Below, piece after piece: positions 21,577 to 33,213 of a DNA stretch of 64,000 bases. Origin of the DNA: Dinoroseobacter shibae DFL 12 = DSM 16493. GTDB taxonomy: Bacteria > Pseudomonadota > Alphaproteobacteria > Rhodobacterales > Rhodobacteraceae. The notes under the pieces are model-generated. The model saw only the letters and a list, made by a program, of their open reading frames with translations. It was not told the DNA's origin and did no database searches. Position 1 is the first letter of the stretch, and every line of letters begins with the position of its first letter. A program made the position numbers and the translations under genes. Where the stretch lies: the NCBI RefSeq assembly GCF_000018145.1, contig NC_009952.1:2790001-2854000 (forward strand). Reading direction: 5' to 3'.

Positions 21577-23652
21577 ATGAACGCCCAGCCCAAACCGATC
21601 TCCGCCGAGGAGGAAGACCTGCTCTTCCGCCTGCTGCGGCAGCTCGACCTGACCCCGGACGCCTCCCAGCGCGCCCTGGCCGGGGCATTGGGCATCTCCC
21701 TGGGCCGGGTCAATGCGCAGCTGCGCGCCGCCGCGGAGGCCGGGCTGATCGAGATCACAGAACGGACCGGGACCGACCGGCGCCAGCGTTTCGCCTATGG
21801 CCTGACGGCCCGGGGTGCAGCGCAGAAAACCCGGCTCATCGACAAGTTCCTCGCCCGCAAGTTCACCGAGTTCACCGCCCTTCATGCCGAGCTGACCGGC
21901 TCGGCCCAATACCCGATCCCCCCCCAATTCAGGAGCTTTCCGATGCAAAACCCCCACGCCCCGATCACGGAGCTCTACGTCTCCGCCGACAGCGCCCAGA
22001 AGCTGAAGGTCGAAGCCGCGTCGCTTCCCTCCTGGGACCTGACCCCGCGCCAGATCTGCGATCTGGAGCTGCTAATGAATGGCGGGTTCAACCCGCTCAA
22101 GGGCTTCCTCGGCAAGGACGACTACGACAGCGTGGTGGAAACCATGCGCCTGGCGGACGGCTCGCTCTGGCCGATGCCCATCACCCTGGATATCAGCCAG
22201 GATTTCGCCGACACGGTCGAGCCGGGCCAGGACATCGCCCTGCGCGACCAGGAGGGCGTGATCCTCGCCATCCTGTCGATCTCCGACAAATACGTGCCCA
22301 ACAAGGCCCGCGAGGCCGAAATGGTCTTCGGCGCCGACGACCTGGCGCATCCGGCGGTGAACTACCTGCACCACGTCGCGGGCCCGGTCTATCTCGGCGG
22401 TGCCATCACCGGCATCCAGCAGCCGATCCATTACGACTTCCGCGCCCGCCGCGACACGCCCAACGAGCTGCGCGCCTATTTCCGCAAGCTCGGCTGGCGC
22501 AAGGTCGTGGCCTTCCAGACCCGCAACCCGCTGCACCGCGCGCATCAGGAGCTGACCTTCCGCGCCGCGCGCGAATCCCAGGCCAACCTGCTGATCCACC
22601 CGGTCGTCGGCATGACCAAGCCCGGCGATGTGGACCACTTCACCCGCGTGCGCTGCTACGAGGCGGTGCTCGACAAGTACCCGGCCGCCACCACCACCAT
22701 GAGCCTTCTGAACCTGGCCATGCGCATGGCCGGCCCGCGCGAGGCGGTCTGGCACGGGCTGATCCGCAAGAACCACGGTGTGACCCATTTCATCGTCGGC
22801 CGCGACCACGCCGGCCCCGGCAAGAACTCCGCCGGGGAGGATTTCTACGGCCCCTATGACGCGCAAGACCTCTTCCGCGAGCACGAAGAGGAAATGGGCA
22901 TCACCATGGTGGACTTCAAACACATGGTCTGGGTCCAGGAGCGCGCGCAATACGAACCCATGGACGAGATCAAGGACAAGGACGAGGTCACGATCCTGAA
23001 CATCTCGGGCACCGAGCTGCGCCGTCGCCTGTCCGAGGGGCTGGAGATCCCCGAATGGTTCTCCTTCCCCGAAGTGGTGGCCGAACTGCGCAAGACCCGC
23101 CCGCCGCGGGCCAAGCAGGGCTTCACCGTGTTTCTGACGGGGCTGTCCGGCTCGGGCAAGTCCACCGTGGCCAACGCGCTTATGGTCAAGCTGATGGAAA
23201 TGGGCGGCCGCCCGGTCACGCTGCTGGACGGCGACGTGGTCCGCAAGCACCTGTCGTCCGAGCTCGGCTTCTCGAAGGAACACCGCGACATCAACATCCG
23301 CCGCATCGGCTATGTCGCCTCCGAGATCACCAAGAACGGCGGCATCGCGATCTGCGCCCCCATCGCGCCCTACACCGCCACCCGCCGGGCCGTGCGCGAG
23401 ATGATCGAGGCCTATGGCGCCTTCGTGGAAATCCACGTCGCCACCAGCCTCGAGGAATGCGAGCGCCGCGACCGCAAGGGGCTCTACAAGCTGGCGCGCG
23501 AGGGCAAGATCAAGGAGTTCACCGGGATCTCCGACCCCTACGAGGCGCCGACCAATGCCGAGCTGGTGCTGGACACCGAAGGGACCGAGGTCGACTATTG
23601 CGCCCAGCAGGTGCTGTTGAAGCTCGAATCCATGGGCCTCGTCGCGGCCTGA
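21577..23652 (+). CDS. MarR-type winged helix fused in frame to bifunctional sulfate adenylyltransferase/APS kinase
   Basis: One open frame of 691 codons. Residues about 8-105 are a winged helix of the EPS-associated MarR type (SQRALAGALGISLGRVNAQL, then TARGAAQKTRLIDKFLARK). Residue 123 is the usual start of Sat (MQNPHAPITELYVSADSAQK). The sulfurylase motif RNPLHRAHQELT and the APS-kinase P-loop GLSGSGKST (about residue 522) follow. The Sat-CysC part makes APS and then PAPS from sulfate and ATP. AGGAG before the internal ATG at 21943 allows a separate Sat-CysC product. An 8-C run just upstream (about 21918-21925) could hide an indel, but neither shifted frame ends cleanly before Sat. Fusion or two overlapping products remain open. 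Confidence 0.85.
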   Translation: MNAQPKPISAEEEDLLFRLLRQLDLTPDASQRALAGALGISLGRVNAQLRAAAEAGLIEITERTGTDRRQRFAYGLTARGAAQKTRLIDKFLARKFTEFTALHAELTGSAQYPIPPQFRSFPMQNPHAPITELYVSADSAQKLKVEAASLPSWDLTPRQICDLELLMNGGFNPLKGFLGKDDYDSVVETMRLADGSLWPMPITLDISQDFADTVEPGQDIALRDQEGVILAILSISDKYVPNKAREAEMVFGADDLAHPAVNYLHHVAGPVYLGGAITGIQQPIHYDFRARRDTPNELRAYFRKLGWRKVVAFQTRNPLHRAHQELTFRAARESQANLLIHPVVGMTKPGDVDHFTRVRCYEAVLDKYPAATTTMSLLNLAMRMAGPREAVWHGLIRKNHGVTHFIVGRDHAGPGKNSAGEDFYGPYDAQDLFREHEEEMGITMVDFKHMVWVQERAQYEPMDEIKDKDEVTILNISGTELRRRLSEGLEIPEWFSFPEVVAELRKTRPPRAKQGFTVFLTGLSGSGKSTVANALMVKLMEMGGRPVTLLDGDVVRKHLSSELGFSKEHRDINIRRIGYVASEITKNGGIAICAPIAPYTATRRAVREMIEAYGAFVEIHVATSLEECERRDRKGLYKLAREGKIKEFTGISDPYEAPTNAELVLDTEGTEVDYCAQQVLLKLESMGLVAA
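21931..21945 (+). promoter_or_regulatory. Internal ribosome site and start codon for a Sat-CysC-only product
   Basis: AGGAGC lies seven bases before the ATG at 21943, where Sat homologues normally begin. Initiation here would give a 569-residue enzyme without the winged helix. This site decides how the long frame should be annotated. Confidence 0.6.
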
Positions 23653-23702
23653 GCCGCGCCCCTGGGCACCGCCGCCCGACCCCGGCACCGGCCCACAGGA
23701 AA

Positions 23703-23728
23703 ACAGCCTCCCCCCGGGGAGGCTGTTG
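23703..23728. terminator. Bidirectional terminator hairpin
   Basis: AACAGCCTCCCC and GGGGAGGCTGTT form a perfect 12-bp stem with a 2-base loop, flanked by A-rich sequence on the left and T-rich on the right. It lies between the convergent sat-cysC and outer-membrane protein genes and can serve both. Confidence 0.8.
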
Positions 23729-23745
23729 TCATTGGCACACCAGGC

Positions 23746-24336
23746 TCAGAACGCCCGTTTCCAGCCCACCGACACCGCGGTCGACCCGCTGTCATTCTCG
23801 AACGTGCCATAACCGTCCGAGCGATGGTGCAACCCGACGAGCAAGGTGCTGTCCTCCACCGGCGTGTTGAACTCCAGCTCCGCCTTCCAGAAGAAGAAGT
23901 TGCGCTGGGACTCGCCCGTGCGCTCCACCTCCACGCTGGGCACATCGGTCGCGTGGGACAGGCCCAGCCCGTAGGCGAAGCTCTCGAACGCATCGATCCA
24001 CGGGTTCGGCGGGGTATAGCGCAGCACCACGGGCAGGTTCACCTCCCAATGGTCCATCTTGCCGAAATGGCGCACCAACTGCCCCTCGATGCCCCAGCTG
24101 AACCGGCTGGCACCGATCTGCCGCTCGATCCCGGCCGCGACGCCCACCAGGTAGGAGTCCGCCCAGGTCACATCGAAGGACATCACGTCGAACGAGGTGT
24201 TCTCGGTCATCGAGGCGCCGAACACCGTCACATGCCGCTCCCAGGCCGGGCCCAGCTCGAAGGCCGCGGCCGCACCGGGCCCGACACAGGCGACCGACAA
24301 CGCGAGCGCGCCGATCTTTCGTTTCACATCACGCAT
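23746..24336 (-). CDS. Outer-membrane beta-barrel protein, possible PagL-like acyloxyacyl hydrolase
   Basis: 196 residues with a signal peptide (MRDVKRKIGALALSVACVGPGAAA). The rest alternates aromatic and polar residues as in an 8-stranded barrel and ends in a terminal aromatic (VGWKRAF). A LLVGLHHRSDGYGTF segment near the C-terminus is placed like the catalytic His-Ser of lipid A 3-O-deacylases, although the exact HxSN motif is altered (HRSD). Lipid A deacylation is therefore a guess. The start at 24336 follows GGAGAG. Confidence 0.7.
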   Translation of the reverse strand: MRDVKRKIGALALSVACVGPGAAAAFELGPAWERHVTVFGASMTENTSFDVMSFDVTWADSYLVGVAAGIERQIGASRFSWGIEGQLVRHFGKMDHWEVNLPVVLRYTPPNPWIDAFESFAYGLGLSHATDVPSVEVERTGESQRNFFFWKAELEFNTPVEDSTLLVGLHHRSDGYGTFENDSGSTAVSVGWKRAF

Positions 24337-24451
24337 GTACTCTCCGATCTCAGGCCACGGCCGGGACGGCCGCGCGACTCCCTTGCGCGCTTCAAGACAT
24401 AGAAAAAGCCCGCGGGCAGGACCAGACCCTTCGCAGCCCGTCGCGGGGCTC

Positions 24452-24486
24452 AAAAGAAAACCCCGCCCGGCGCGCGCCGAACGGGG
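24452..24486 (-). terminator. Intrinsic terminator of the cox operon
   Basis: Read on the minus strand, CCCCG and GGCGCGCGCC form a two-part hairpin closed by CGGGG and followed by TTTTCTTTT. It lies about 30 bases after the coxM stop. Confidence 0.75.
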
Positions 24487-24513
24487 GTCTTGTCTGTCGA
24501 ATGCGCGCCCGTG

Positions 24514-25302
24514 TCAGGCGGCGGCAACCGCGCGCCCGGTCAGCACCTTGACCAGATGCGCCCGGTAGGCGCCCGTGCCATGCAGGTCGTTGATCATCCC
24601 GTCCGCCGGAACCGACAGATCCTTGATCGCATCGGCGGAGAAATTTCCGCTCAGCGCCGCCTCGGCCTCGGTCCAGCGGAACACGCCTTCTTCCGACGCG
24701 CCGGTCACGGCCACGCGCACGCCGCCCGAGAACTTGGCCACGAACACGCCCACAAGGCTGAAGCGCGAGGCGGGCTGGACGAACTTCTGCCAGTTTGCCT
24801 TCTCGGGCACCGGGAAGCGGACCTCCGTGATGATCTCACCCTCTTCGAGCGCGGTGGTGAACATCCCCTGGAAATAGTCGTCCGCCGCGATCTCCCGCGT
24901 GTTGGTCACGATGGTCGCCCCCGATCCCAGCGCCGCCGCCGGATAGCAGGCCGCCGGGTCGTTATTGGCAAGGCTGCCGCCGATCGTGCCGCGGTTGCGC
25001 ACCGCCGGATCGCCGATCTTGCCCGCCAGGTCCGACAGAGCCGGGTACTTGGCCGCGGTCTCGCGCGCGACGACCGCGTGAACCGTGCCGCCACCGATGC
25101 AGATCTCGCCCGCATCATTGGTGCAGACACCCTTGATCTCGGCAATGCCCGACAGGCTCACCAGGGTCTCGGGCGCGGCCAGCCGCTGCTTCATGGTGGG
25201 CAGCAAGGTCTGCCCCCCGCCCAGCGCCTGGGCCTCGTCGCGCGACAGGGCCTTGACCGCATCCGCGACGGTGGTCGGTTTCACAAACTCGAAATTGTGC
25301 AT
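24514..25302 (-). CDS. coxM: Form II CO-dehydrogenase-like medium subunit (FAD-binding)
   Basis: 262 residues. FAD-binding motifs GGGQTLLPTM (about residue 28) and TIGGSLANNDPAACYPA (about 108) are those of molybdenum hydroxylase flavoproteins. It carries electrons from the 2Fe-2S subunit to the acceptor. Last gene of the cox operon (G-S-L-M order), 48 bases after coxL and followed by an intrinsic terminator. The true substrate depends on CoxL. Confidence 0.92.
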   Translation of the reverse strand: MHNFEFVKPTTVADAVKALSRDEAQALGGGQTLLPTMKQRLAAPETLVSLSGIAEIKGVCTNDAGEICIGGGTVHAVVARETAAKYPALSDLAGKIGDPAVRNRGTIGGSLANNDPAACYPAAALGSGATIVTNTREIAADDYFQGMFTTALEEGEIITEVRFPVPEKANWQKFVQPASRFSLVGVFVAKFSGGVRVAVTGASEEGVFRWTEAEAALSGNFSADAIKDLSVPADGMINDLHGTGAYRAHLVKVLTGRAVAAA

Positions 25303-25350
25303 ATCTCTCTCCCGTTGAAGGGAGCCCCGCCCGAAGGCAGGGCCCGTCGC

Positions 25351-27726
<2,376 letters not shown>

Positions 27727-27799
27727 GTCATTCTCCCTCGGAGTATCCTGGGTCAAATCCGGCCGGGCGCACCATAGCGCCAGCAGCCAAGCTCAGTGG

Positions 27800-28288
<489 letters not shown>

Positions 28289-28336
28289 TCAGATCCTCCC
28301 TGATCCCTTAATCATGTCTCGTCCGACGGGTCGGCC

Positions 28337-28867
28337 TCAGCTTACGAGCTTCTTGAGCCAACCCTTCTTCTTGCCGCCCTCGGCGGCCTCATCCGTCCCG
28401 CCCTCGTCGTCGCCACCCTCCGGCGCCGGGCCTTCGATGGTTTCCTGGAACTTGGCGAAGAACTGATCCGCCATCTTCTTGGCGAACCCGTCGATGATCC
28501 GGCTGCCGAGCTGCGCGAGCTTGCCGCCCACCTTGGCATCCACGTCGTAATGCAGCCGCGTGCCGGTCTCGATCGGCTCCAGCCGCACATTGGCGCCGCC
28601 CTTGGCAAAGCCCGCGGCCCCGCCCTTGCCCTCGCCGACAATGTTGACGCTCTCCGGCGCGACCATGTCCTGCAACTCGACCGAGCCCTTGAACGTGGCC
28701 TTTACCGGGCCGACCTTCTGAACCACCACGGCCTCGAACCCCTCCTCGGGGGAGCCGTGCATCTCCTGGCAGCCCGGCACACAGGCCTTGAGAACCTCTG
28801 CATCCAGCAAGGCATTCCAGACCGTCTGTGGGTCCGCGGCGATGTCGCGCGAGTCGGTAAGATGCAT
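28337..28867 (-). CDS. coxG: CoxG-type SRPBCC protein
   Basis: 176 residues: a START/SRPBCC-like hydrophobic-cavity domain (residues 1-145, with the family turns LKACVPGCQEM and KVGGKLAQLGSRIIDGFAKKMADQFF), then an acidic low-complexity linker (GDDEGGTDEAAEGG) and a basic amphipathic tail KKKGWLKKLV. In Oligotropha CoxG helps anchor CO dehydrogenase to the membrane, and the basic tail fits that. Here it leads the operon, upstream of coxS. Confidence 0.9.
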   Translation of the reverse strand: MHLTDSRDIAADPQTVWNALLDAEVLKACVPGCQEMHGSPEEGFEAVVVQKVGPVKATFKGSVELQDMVAPESVNIVGEGKGGAAGFAKGGANVRLEPIETGTRLHYDVDAKVGGKLAQLGSRIIDGFAKKMADQFFAKFQETIEGPAPEGGDDEGGTDEAAEGGKKKGWLKKLVS

Positions 28868-28943
28868 CGGGGTCTTCCTTTCCGGTTGTGAGTGAGCCTA
28901 GCACGGGCACAGGGTGCGACTATTCAGACTAAGGTCGCAGATT

Positions 28944-29846
28944 TCAACGCTCCGGCGGCCGGAATTGCAGGCCGTAGTCGGCGAAGATCTGCTCTATGCG
29001 CCCGTCCTCCAGGGCATAGCGCACCGCGTCATCGACCCAATAGGCCAGCGGGCGATAGGCGAAATTGATGCCCAGCCCGATGGTCCACTCGCCGCGCGCG
29101 AAGCCCGGCAAAGGCGGCTGGTGGACGCCGATCCGCTCCGTCGCCCCATGCTCCAGCTGCGCAAGCGGGCCCATCGCCGCCTTGACCTCGCCCGCATCGA
29201 GCGCTGCCATCGCCTCCTCCATGGTGGTAAAGCGGCGGATGTTGTTCAGAAGCTGCCCCCCGGCCATGGACGACAGGTAGAAATCCGCGATCGAGTCGTT
29301 CTCCACCGCCACGGTGTCGAACCGGAAATAGGCCGGCACCGGCTTTTCCTCGGGATAGCTCGCCTTGTCATAGGCGATGGCGATGCTCTCCTTGTAATAC
29401 TGCCCGGTGAAGACGACCTGCTCGACCCGGCAGGTGAAGGCACTGTCATAGGGCACGCGCATCATGATGTTGGACACCGCCCCGCCGATGATCGGGCCGC
29501 GCCAGACATTGTTGCGCAGGTCCGCATCCAGCGTCTCGCCCGCGGCCACGAAGTTGAACCGCGGCTCCACCCCGATATCCTCGGCGATCAGCTTGCCGAT
29601 CTCGATATCGATCCCCCGGGGCGTGTTGCCCTCTTTCCACGAATAGGGCGGAAAATCCTCGTAAACGGCGATGGTGACGAAGCCCCGCTCCTGGATCGTG
29701 TCCAGGTCCTGACCGACGATGTCGCGGCCGACATTCTGGGGCTTGGGTTGCGGAACCCAATCGGCGCACCGGTCGGCATGGGCCGGTGCGCTCAGGGTAA
29801 TCGTCGACATGATGGCAGCAGCAATCCAGACGGAAATGCGGACCAT
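28944..29846 (-). CDS. Quinoprotein-dehydrogenase-associated substrate-binding protein (XoxJ/MxaJ type)
   Basis: 300 residues with a signal peptide (MVRISVWIAAAIMSTITLSAPAHA). A family 3 solute-binding fold follows, with GFVTIAVYEDFPPYSWKEG near residue 50 and the late NFAYRPLAYWVDD. Proteins of this sort lie beside PQQ alcohol dehydrogenases; MxaJ/XoxJ are thought to help enzyme assembly rather than transport. The start at 29846 has GGAGGAAG. It follows the cytochrome gene on the same strand by 73 bases. The four-residue longer start is less favoured. Confidence 0.88.
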   Translation of the reverse strand: MVRISVWIAAAIMSTITLSAPAHADRCADWVPQPKPQNVGRDIVGQDLDTIQERGFVTIAVYEDFPPYSWKEGNTPRGIDIEIGKLIAEDIGVEPRFNFVAAGETLDADLRNNVWRGPIIGGAVSNIMMRVPYDSAFTCRVEQVVFTGQYYKESIAIAYDKASYPEEKPVPAYFRFDTVAVENDSIADFYLSSMAGGQLLNNIRRFTTMEEAMAALDAGEVKAAMGPLAQLEHGATERIGVHQPPLPGFARGEWTIGLGINFAYRPLAYWVDDAVRYALEDGRIEQIFADYGLQFRPPER

Positions 29847-29919
29847 TCTTCCTCCCATGGTATTGGATCGGCGCGCTTTTTTATGTTGTTCGGCGCGCGC
29901 CGAAACGTGGCTGAGCCGA

Positions 29920-30594
29920 TTATTGCGCGGCAGACAGGCCGACCGTCAAGGTCTCTGCGGCGGACTTGTAGCTTTCCGGCGATCCCGCCAGCTGGGCCGC
30001 GGCCCGCCAGGCCACGCTGTCGGCCAGCGGCGCGCCGCTTTCGGTGTAAACCTCAGCGGCGATCGCTTCGAGCTCGGCCTTCAGCGCCGCCTCGTCGCCG
30101 ACATCCCCCGCGATGAGCTGGTCCCGGATCTCCTTCAGGCGGTCCTGGTGGTCATCCAGCGCGCCCTCGCCCGGCCGCGTCTCGATATAGAGCCGGATCG
30201 CCCAGGCCGCCTTCTGGCCCAGCAGGTCGCCGAAAGCCGGCATCTTGGTGATCCCGTTCTGGGTGTAGCCATAGATGTAGCGCTCCATGTACCACTCGTC
30301 GCCATACTCCTCGGCCTCCAGGTACCGCAGGTCCGGCGCCAACCCGCCAGACACCGCGCCCAGCCCGTGGCAGCGCGCGCAGTTCTGGTTGTAGCCCGAC
30401 GCCCCGATATCGATGGCGGTCTTCCAAAGCTCCGGCTCCAGGTCCCGGTAGGGGTTCTCGGTCAGCCACTCTTCACCGACCTCCGGCAGGACGTCCGTAT
30501 CGACCGGCTGTGGCGAGACATCGCCATGGGCATGGGCCATCGTGGCGGCAAGAACGGCGGCGAAGGCCAGTTGTGTTGTCGTCTTCAGGTCCAT
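29920..30594 (-). CDS. Cytochrome c-550 of the PedF/XoxG type
   Basis: 224 residues with a signal peptide (about 1-22, ending AHA). The mature N-terminus HGDVSPQPVDTDVLPEVGEEW and the single haem site CARCH near residue 73 (GYNQNCARCHGLGAVSGGLA) match cytochromes linked to PQQ alcohol dehydrogenases. The distal Met is probably in ITKMPAFGD near 113. It would take electrons from the periplasmic dehydrogenase. It is divergent from the ABC-transporter operon and co-oriented with the XoxJ-like gene. Confidence 0.9.
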   Translation of the reverse strand: MDLKTTTQLAFAAVLAATMAHAHGDVSPQPVDTDVLPEVGEEWLTENPYRDLEPELWKTAIDIGASGYNQNCARCHGLGAVSGGLAPDLRYLEAEEYGDEWYMERYIYGYTQNGITKMPAFGDLLGQKAAWAIRLYIETRPGEGALDDHQDRLKEIRDQLIAGDVGDEAALKAELEAIAAEVYTESGAPLADSVAWRAAAQLAGSPESYKSAAETLTVGLSAAQ

Positions 30595-30906
30595 TTTCCT
30601 CAGCTCCCACGAAGGTTGTTTGATATGTTCGCCCCGCTTTTAACCGAGAGCGTGCAGCCGCAGAATTGGACTTTGGTTCAACAGACCTTCGTGCAGCAAG
30701 GGCATGATGCCGCGGCAGGGCCCATCCCCGCGCACCCGACCGTTAACCCCTGAAAACAAGCGTCTAATCCGGTGCACCGCCCGCGCTCATCGCCGAGGCC
30801 CGGTCGACCCGGCACCGCCCCGGTCGGCGGCACGCATCCTCATACCTTGGTCGCATTTTACTCCGCAGAGCGTTGTTCGTACCGTCCGGTCAAAAGGGAG
30901 GATCAC
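30595..30906. promoter_or_regulatory. Divergent promoter region of the PQQ/lanthanide island
   Basis: No gene seen in 312 bases. ATACCTTGGTCGCATT at 30842-30857, followed by TTACTCC, lies about 50 bases before the substrate-binding protein start and matches the element repeated at 37940-37981. A weaker copy, CTTTGGTTC, is at 30671-30679 on the side of the cytochrome gene. GGGAGG before 30907 is the ribosome site. Confidence 0.5.
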
Positions 30907-32067
30907 ATGCATCGCATACCGTTGGGCCTTTGTGCCGCGGCCCTGTTGGCAGGCCCTGCCGCCGCCGTGGAGCTGTCCGTTCACTACCTGCGCCAAGACG
31001 TCCCCCTTCCGCCGACCCTGTCCAATCTCGACCCCCAGCCCGAGGATCTCGGCATGGCCGGAGCCCGCGTCGGGCTGGACGACAATACCACCACCGGCAA
31101 GTTCCTGGGCCATACCTACACGCTCGAGATCACCGAGGTGGCCGAGGGCGAGGACCTGCTGGCCGCGGCCCGCGCGGCCCTGGCCGAAACCCCCTACCTG
31201 CTGGTGGACGCCCCGGCGGCGGACCTGCTGGCCATCGCCGACATGCCAGAGGCGGCCGAGGCGCTGATCTTCAACGTCGCCGCCGCGGACGTGGCCCTGC
31301 GCGACGCCGAGTGCCGCGCCAACGTGCTGCACACCCTGCCCTCGGATGCCATGCGCACCGATGCCTTGGCGCAGCTTCTGGTGCTCAAACGCTGGGACGA
31401 CCTGGTGCTGATCTCCGGCACCTACCCGGTGGACGTGGCCTATGCGGATGCGCTCCGCAAATCCCTGCGCAAGTTCGGCCTGTCCCTCGAGGCCGAAAAA
31501 ACCTGGGCCTTCGATGCCGACATGCGCCGCAACGCGTCGCAGGAAGTGCCCCTCTTCACCCAGGATTTCGGCGATTACGACGCCCTGCTGGTGGCCGACG
31601 AGGTCGAGGATTTCGGCCGCTACATCCTCTACAACACCTGGCAGCCCCGCCCGGTCGCCGGCTCCGAGGGGCTCAGCCCCCGCACCTGGTCGCCGGTGGT
31701 CGAACAATGGGGCGCGGCCCAGCTCCAGTCCCGCTTCACCGACACGATCGGGCGCGACATGGAGTCGAAGGACTACGCCGCCTGGGCGGCCATGCGCAGC
31801 CTGGGCGAGGCGGTCGTGCGCACCTCCGCCGCCGATCTGCCCACCCTGCGCAGCTACATCCTCGGCGACACGTTCGAGCTGGCGGGCTTCAAGGGCCGCC
31901 CGCTGACCTTCCGCCCCTGGAACGGCCAGCTGCGCCAACCGATCCCGATCGTCCACCCCCGCGCCCTGGTCGCCCAGGCCCCGCTGGAGGGTTTCCTGCA
32001 CCAGCGTACCGAGCTTGACACGCTCGGCCTCGACGAGCCCGAAAGCGCCTGCACCGCCTTCGACTGA
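30907..32067 (+). CDS. ABC substrate-binding protein of the PQQ alcohol dehydrogenase system (PedA1/LutA-like)
   Basis: 386 residues with a signal peptide (MHRIPLGLCAAALLAGPAAA). A periplasmic binding protein of the branched-chain amino-acid type (HYLRQDVPLPPTLSNL near residue 24, VLISGTYPVDVAYADALRK near 165). This family is found only beside quinoprotein alcohol dehydrogenases. In Pseudomonas putida the PedA1-A2-B-C system, and in Methylobacterium the Lut system, are needed for lanthanide uptake. First gene of the plus-strand operon; the shared CTTGGTCG element lies upstream. Confidence 0.87.
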   Translation: MHRIPLGLCAAALLAGPAAAVELSVHYLRQDVPLPPTLSNLDPQPEDLGMAGARVGLDDNTTTGKFLGHTYTLEITEVAEGEDLLAAARAALAETPYLLVDAPAADLLAIADMPEAAEALIFNVAAADVALRDAECRANVLHTLPSDAMRTDALAQLLVLKRWDDLVLISGTYPVDVAYADALRKSLRKFGLSLEAEKTWAFDADMRRNASQEVPLFTQDFGDYDALLVADEVEDFGRYILYNTWQPRPVAGSEGLSPRTWSPVVEQWGAAQLQSRFTDTIGRDMESKDYAAWAAMRSLGEAVVRTSAADLPTLRSYILGDTFELAGFKGRPLTFRPWNGQLRQPIPIVHPRALVAQAPLEGFLHQRTELDTLGLDEPESACTAFD

Positions 32068-32129
32068 CCCGTCCCGCCCGTTCCCCGGGGCCAACGCGCC
32101 CCCCAACCATCCAGAGCCGGAGCCACACC

Positions 32130-33107
32130 ATGAGACCGACCCTGACCGCCGCCGCCACCACCGCCCTGCTGCTGGGCACCACCGCCGCCCTCGCCTCGGG
32201 CGAGATCTGGGTGACCAACGAAAAGGACGACACGATCAGCGTGATCGACATCGCCACCCTCGAAGTGGTCCGCACCATCGAGACCGGCGAGCGCCCGCGC
32301 GGCATCACCTTCTCCAAGGACTACTCCCGCGTCTATATCTGTGCCTCCGACAGCGACACGGTGCAGGTGATGGACCCGGTCACCGGCGAGATCCTGCACG
32401 ACCTGCCCTCGGGCGAAGACCCCGAGCAGTTCGTCCTGCACCCCAACGACCGCCACCTCTACATCGCCAACGAGGATGACGCGATCACCACCGTGGTGGA
32501 TACCGAGTCCCGCCAGGTCATCGCCCAGATCGATGTCGGGATCGAACCCGAGGGCATGGCCGTCTCTCCGGACGGCAAGATCGCCATCACCACCTCCGAG
32601 ACCACCAACATGGCGCACTGGATCGACACCGAGACCCAGACGCTCTTCGCCAACACCCTGGTGGACAGCCGCCCGCGCCACGCGGAATTCATCAAGGACG
32701 GGACCGAGCTCTGGGTCAGCGCCGAAATCGGTGGCACGATCTCGGTGTTCAACGTCGAAGACCAGAGCGAGATCACCAAGATCTCCTTCGAGGTCGATGG
32801 CGTCCACCCCGACCGGGTGCAGCCCGTGGGGTTTGAATTCACTGAAGGCGAAACCCACGCCTATGTGGCACTCGGGCCGTCGAACCACGTCGCGGTGGTG
32901 AACGCCGAAACCTACGAGGTGGAGGACTACATCCTCGTGGGCCGCCGGGTCTGGCACATGGATTTCTCGCCCGACCGCTCGCTGGTCTTCACCACCAATG
33001 GGGTGTCCGGCGACGTGACCGTGATCGACGTGGCCAAGCGCGAGGCGATCAAGTCGATCAAGGTCGGCCGGTTCCCCTGGGGGGCCGCCATGCGTCCCAC
33101 CGAATAG
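32130..33107 (+). CDS. PQQ-dependent catabolism-associated beta-propeller protein (PedA2-like)
   Basis: 325 residues. Signal peptide about 1-24, then seven YVTN-type blades such as SGEIWVTNEKDDTISVIDI and GDVTVIDVAKREAIKSIKVG. The family occurs in alcohol dehydrogenase gene clusters together with the ABC genes around it and acts in the periplasm. Its exact role in metal uptake or enzyme maturation is unknown. It is 62 bases after the substrate-binding protein gene. Confidence 0.9.
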   Translation: MRPTLTAAATTALLLGTTAALASGEIWVTNEKDDTISVIDIATLEVVRTIETGERPRGITFSKDYSRVYICASDSDTVQVMDPVTGEILHDLPSGEDPEQFVLHPNDRHLYIANEDDAITTVVDTESRQVIAQIDVGIEPEGMAVSPDGKIAITTSETTNMAHWIDTETQTLFANTLVDSRPRHAEFIKDGTELWVSAEIGGTISVFNVEDQSEITKISFEVDGVHPDRVQPVGFEFTEGETHAYVALGPSNHVAVVNAETYEVEDYILVGRRVWHMDFSPDRSLVFTTNGVSGDVTVIDVAKREAIKSIKVGRFPWGAAMRPTE

Positions 33108-33121
33108 ATCTGCATCCTCAG

Positions 33122-33182
33122 GGCGGGACTTCCCCGCCTTCCCCCCCAAAAAAACCTTTCCCGCGCCGGGGTGAACCCCGGC
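33122..33182 (+). other. Two hairpins between the propeller gene and the next gene
   Basis: GGCGGG/CCCGCC at 33122-33138 and GCCGGGG/CCCCGGC at 33165-33182, with an A-run between. They could be an attenuator or RNA-stability element inside the operon, or the first could be a weak terminator. Confidence 0.4.
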
Positions 33183-33213
33183 CTACCCGTGACTCAAACT
33201 TGATGGAGACCCC

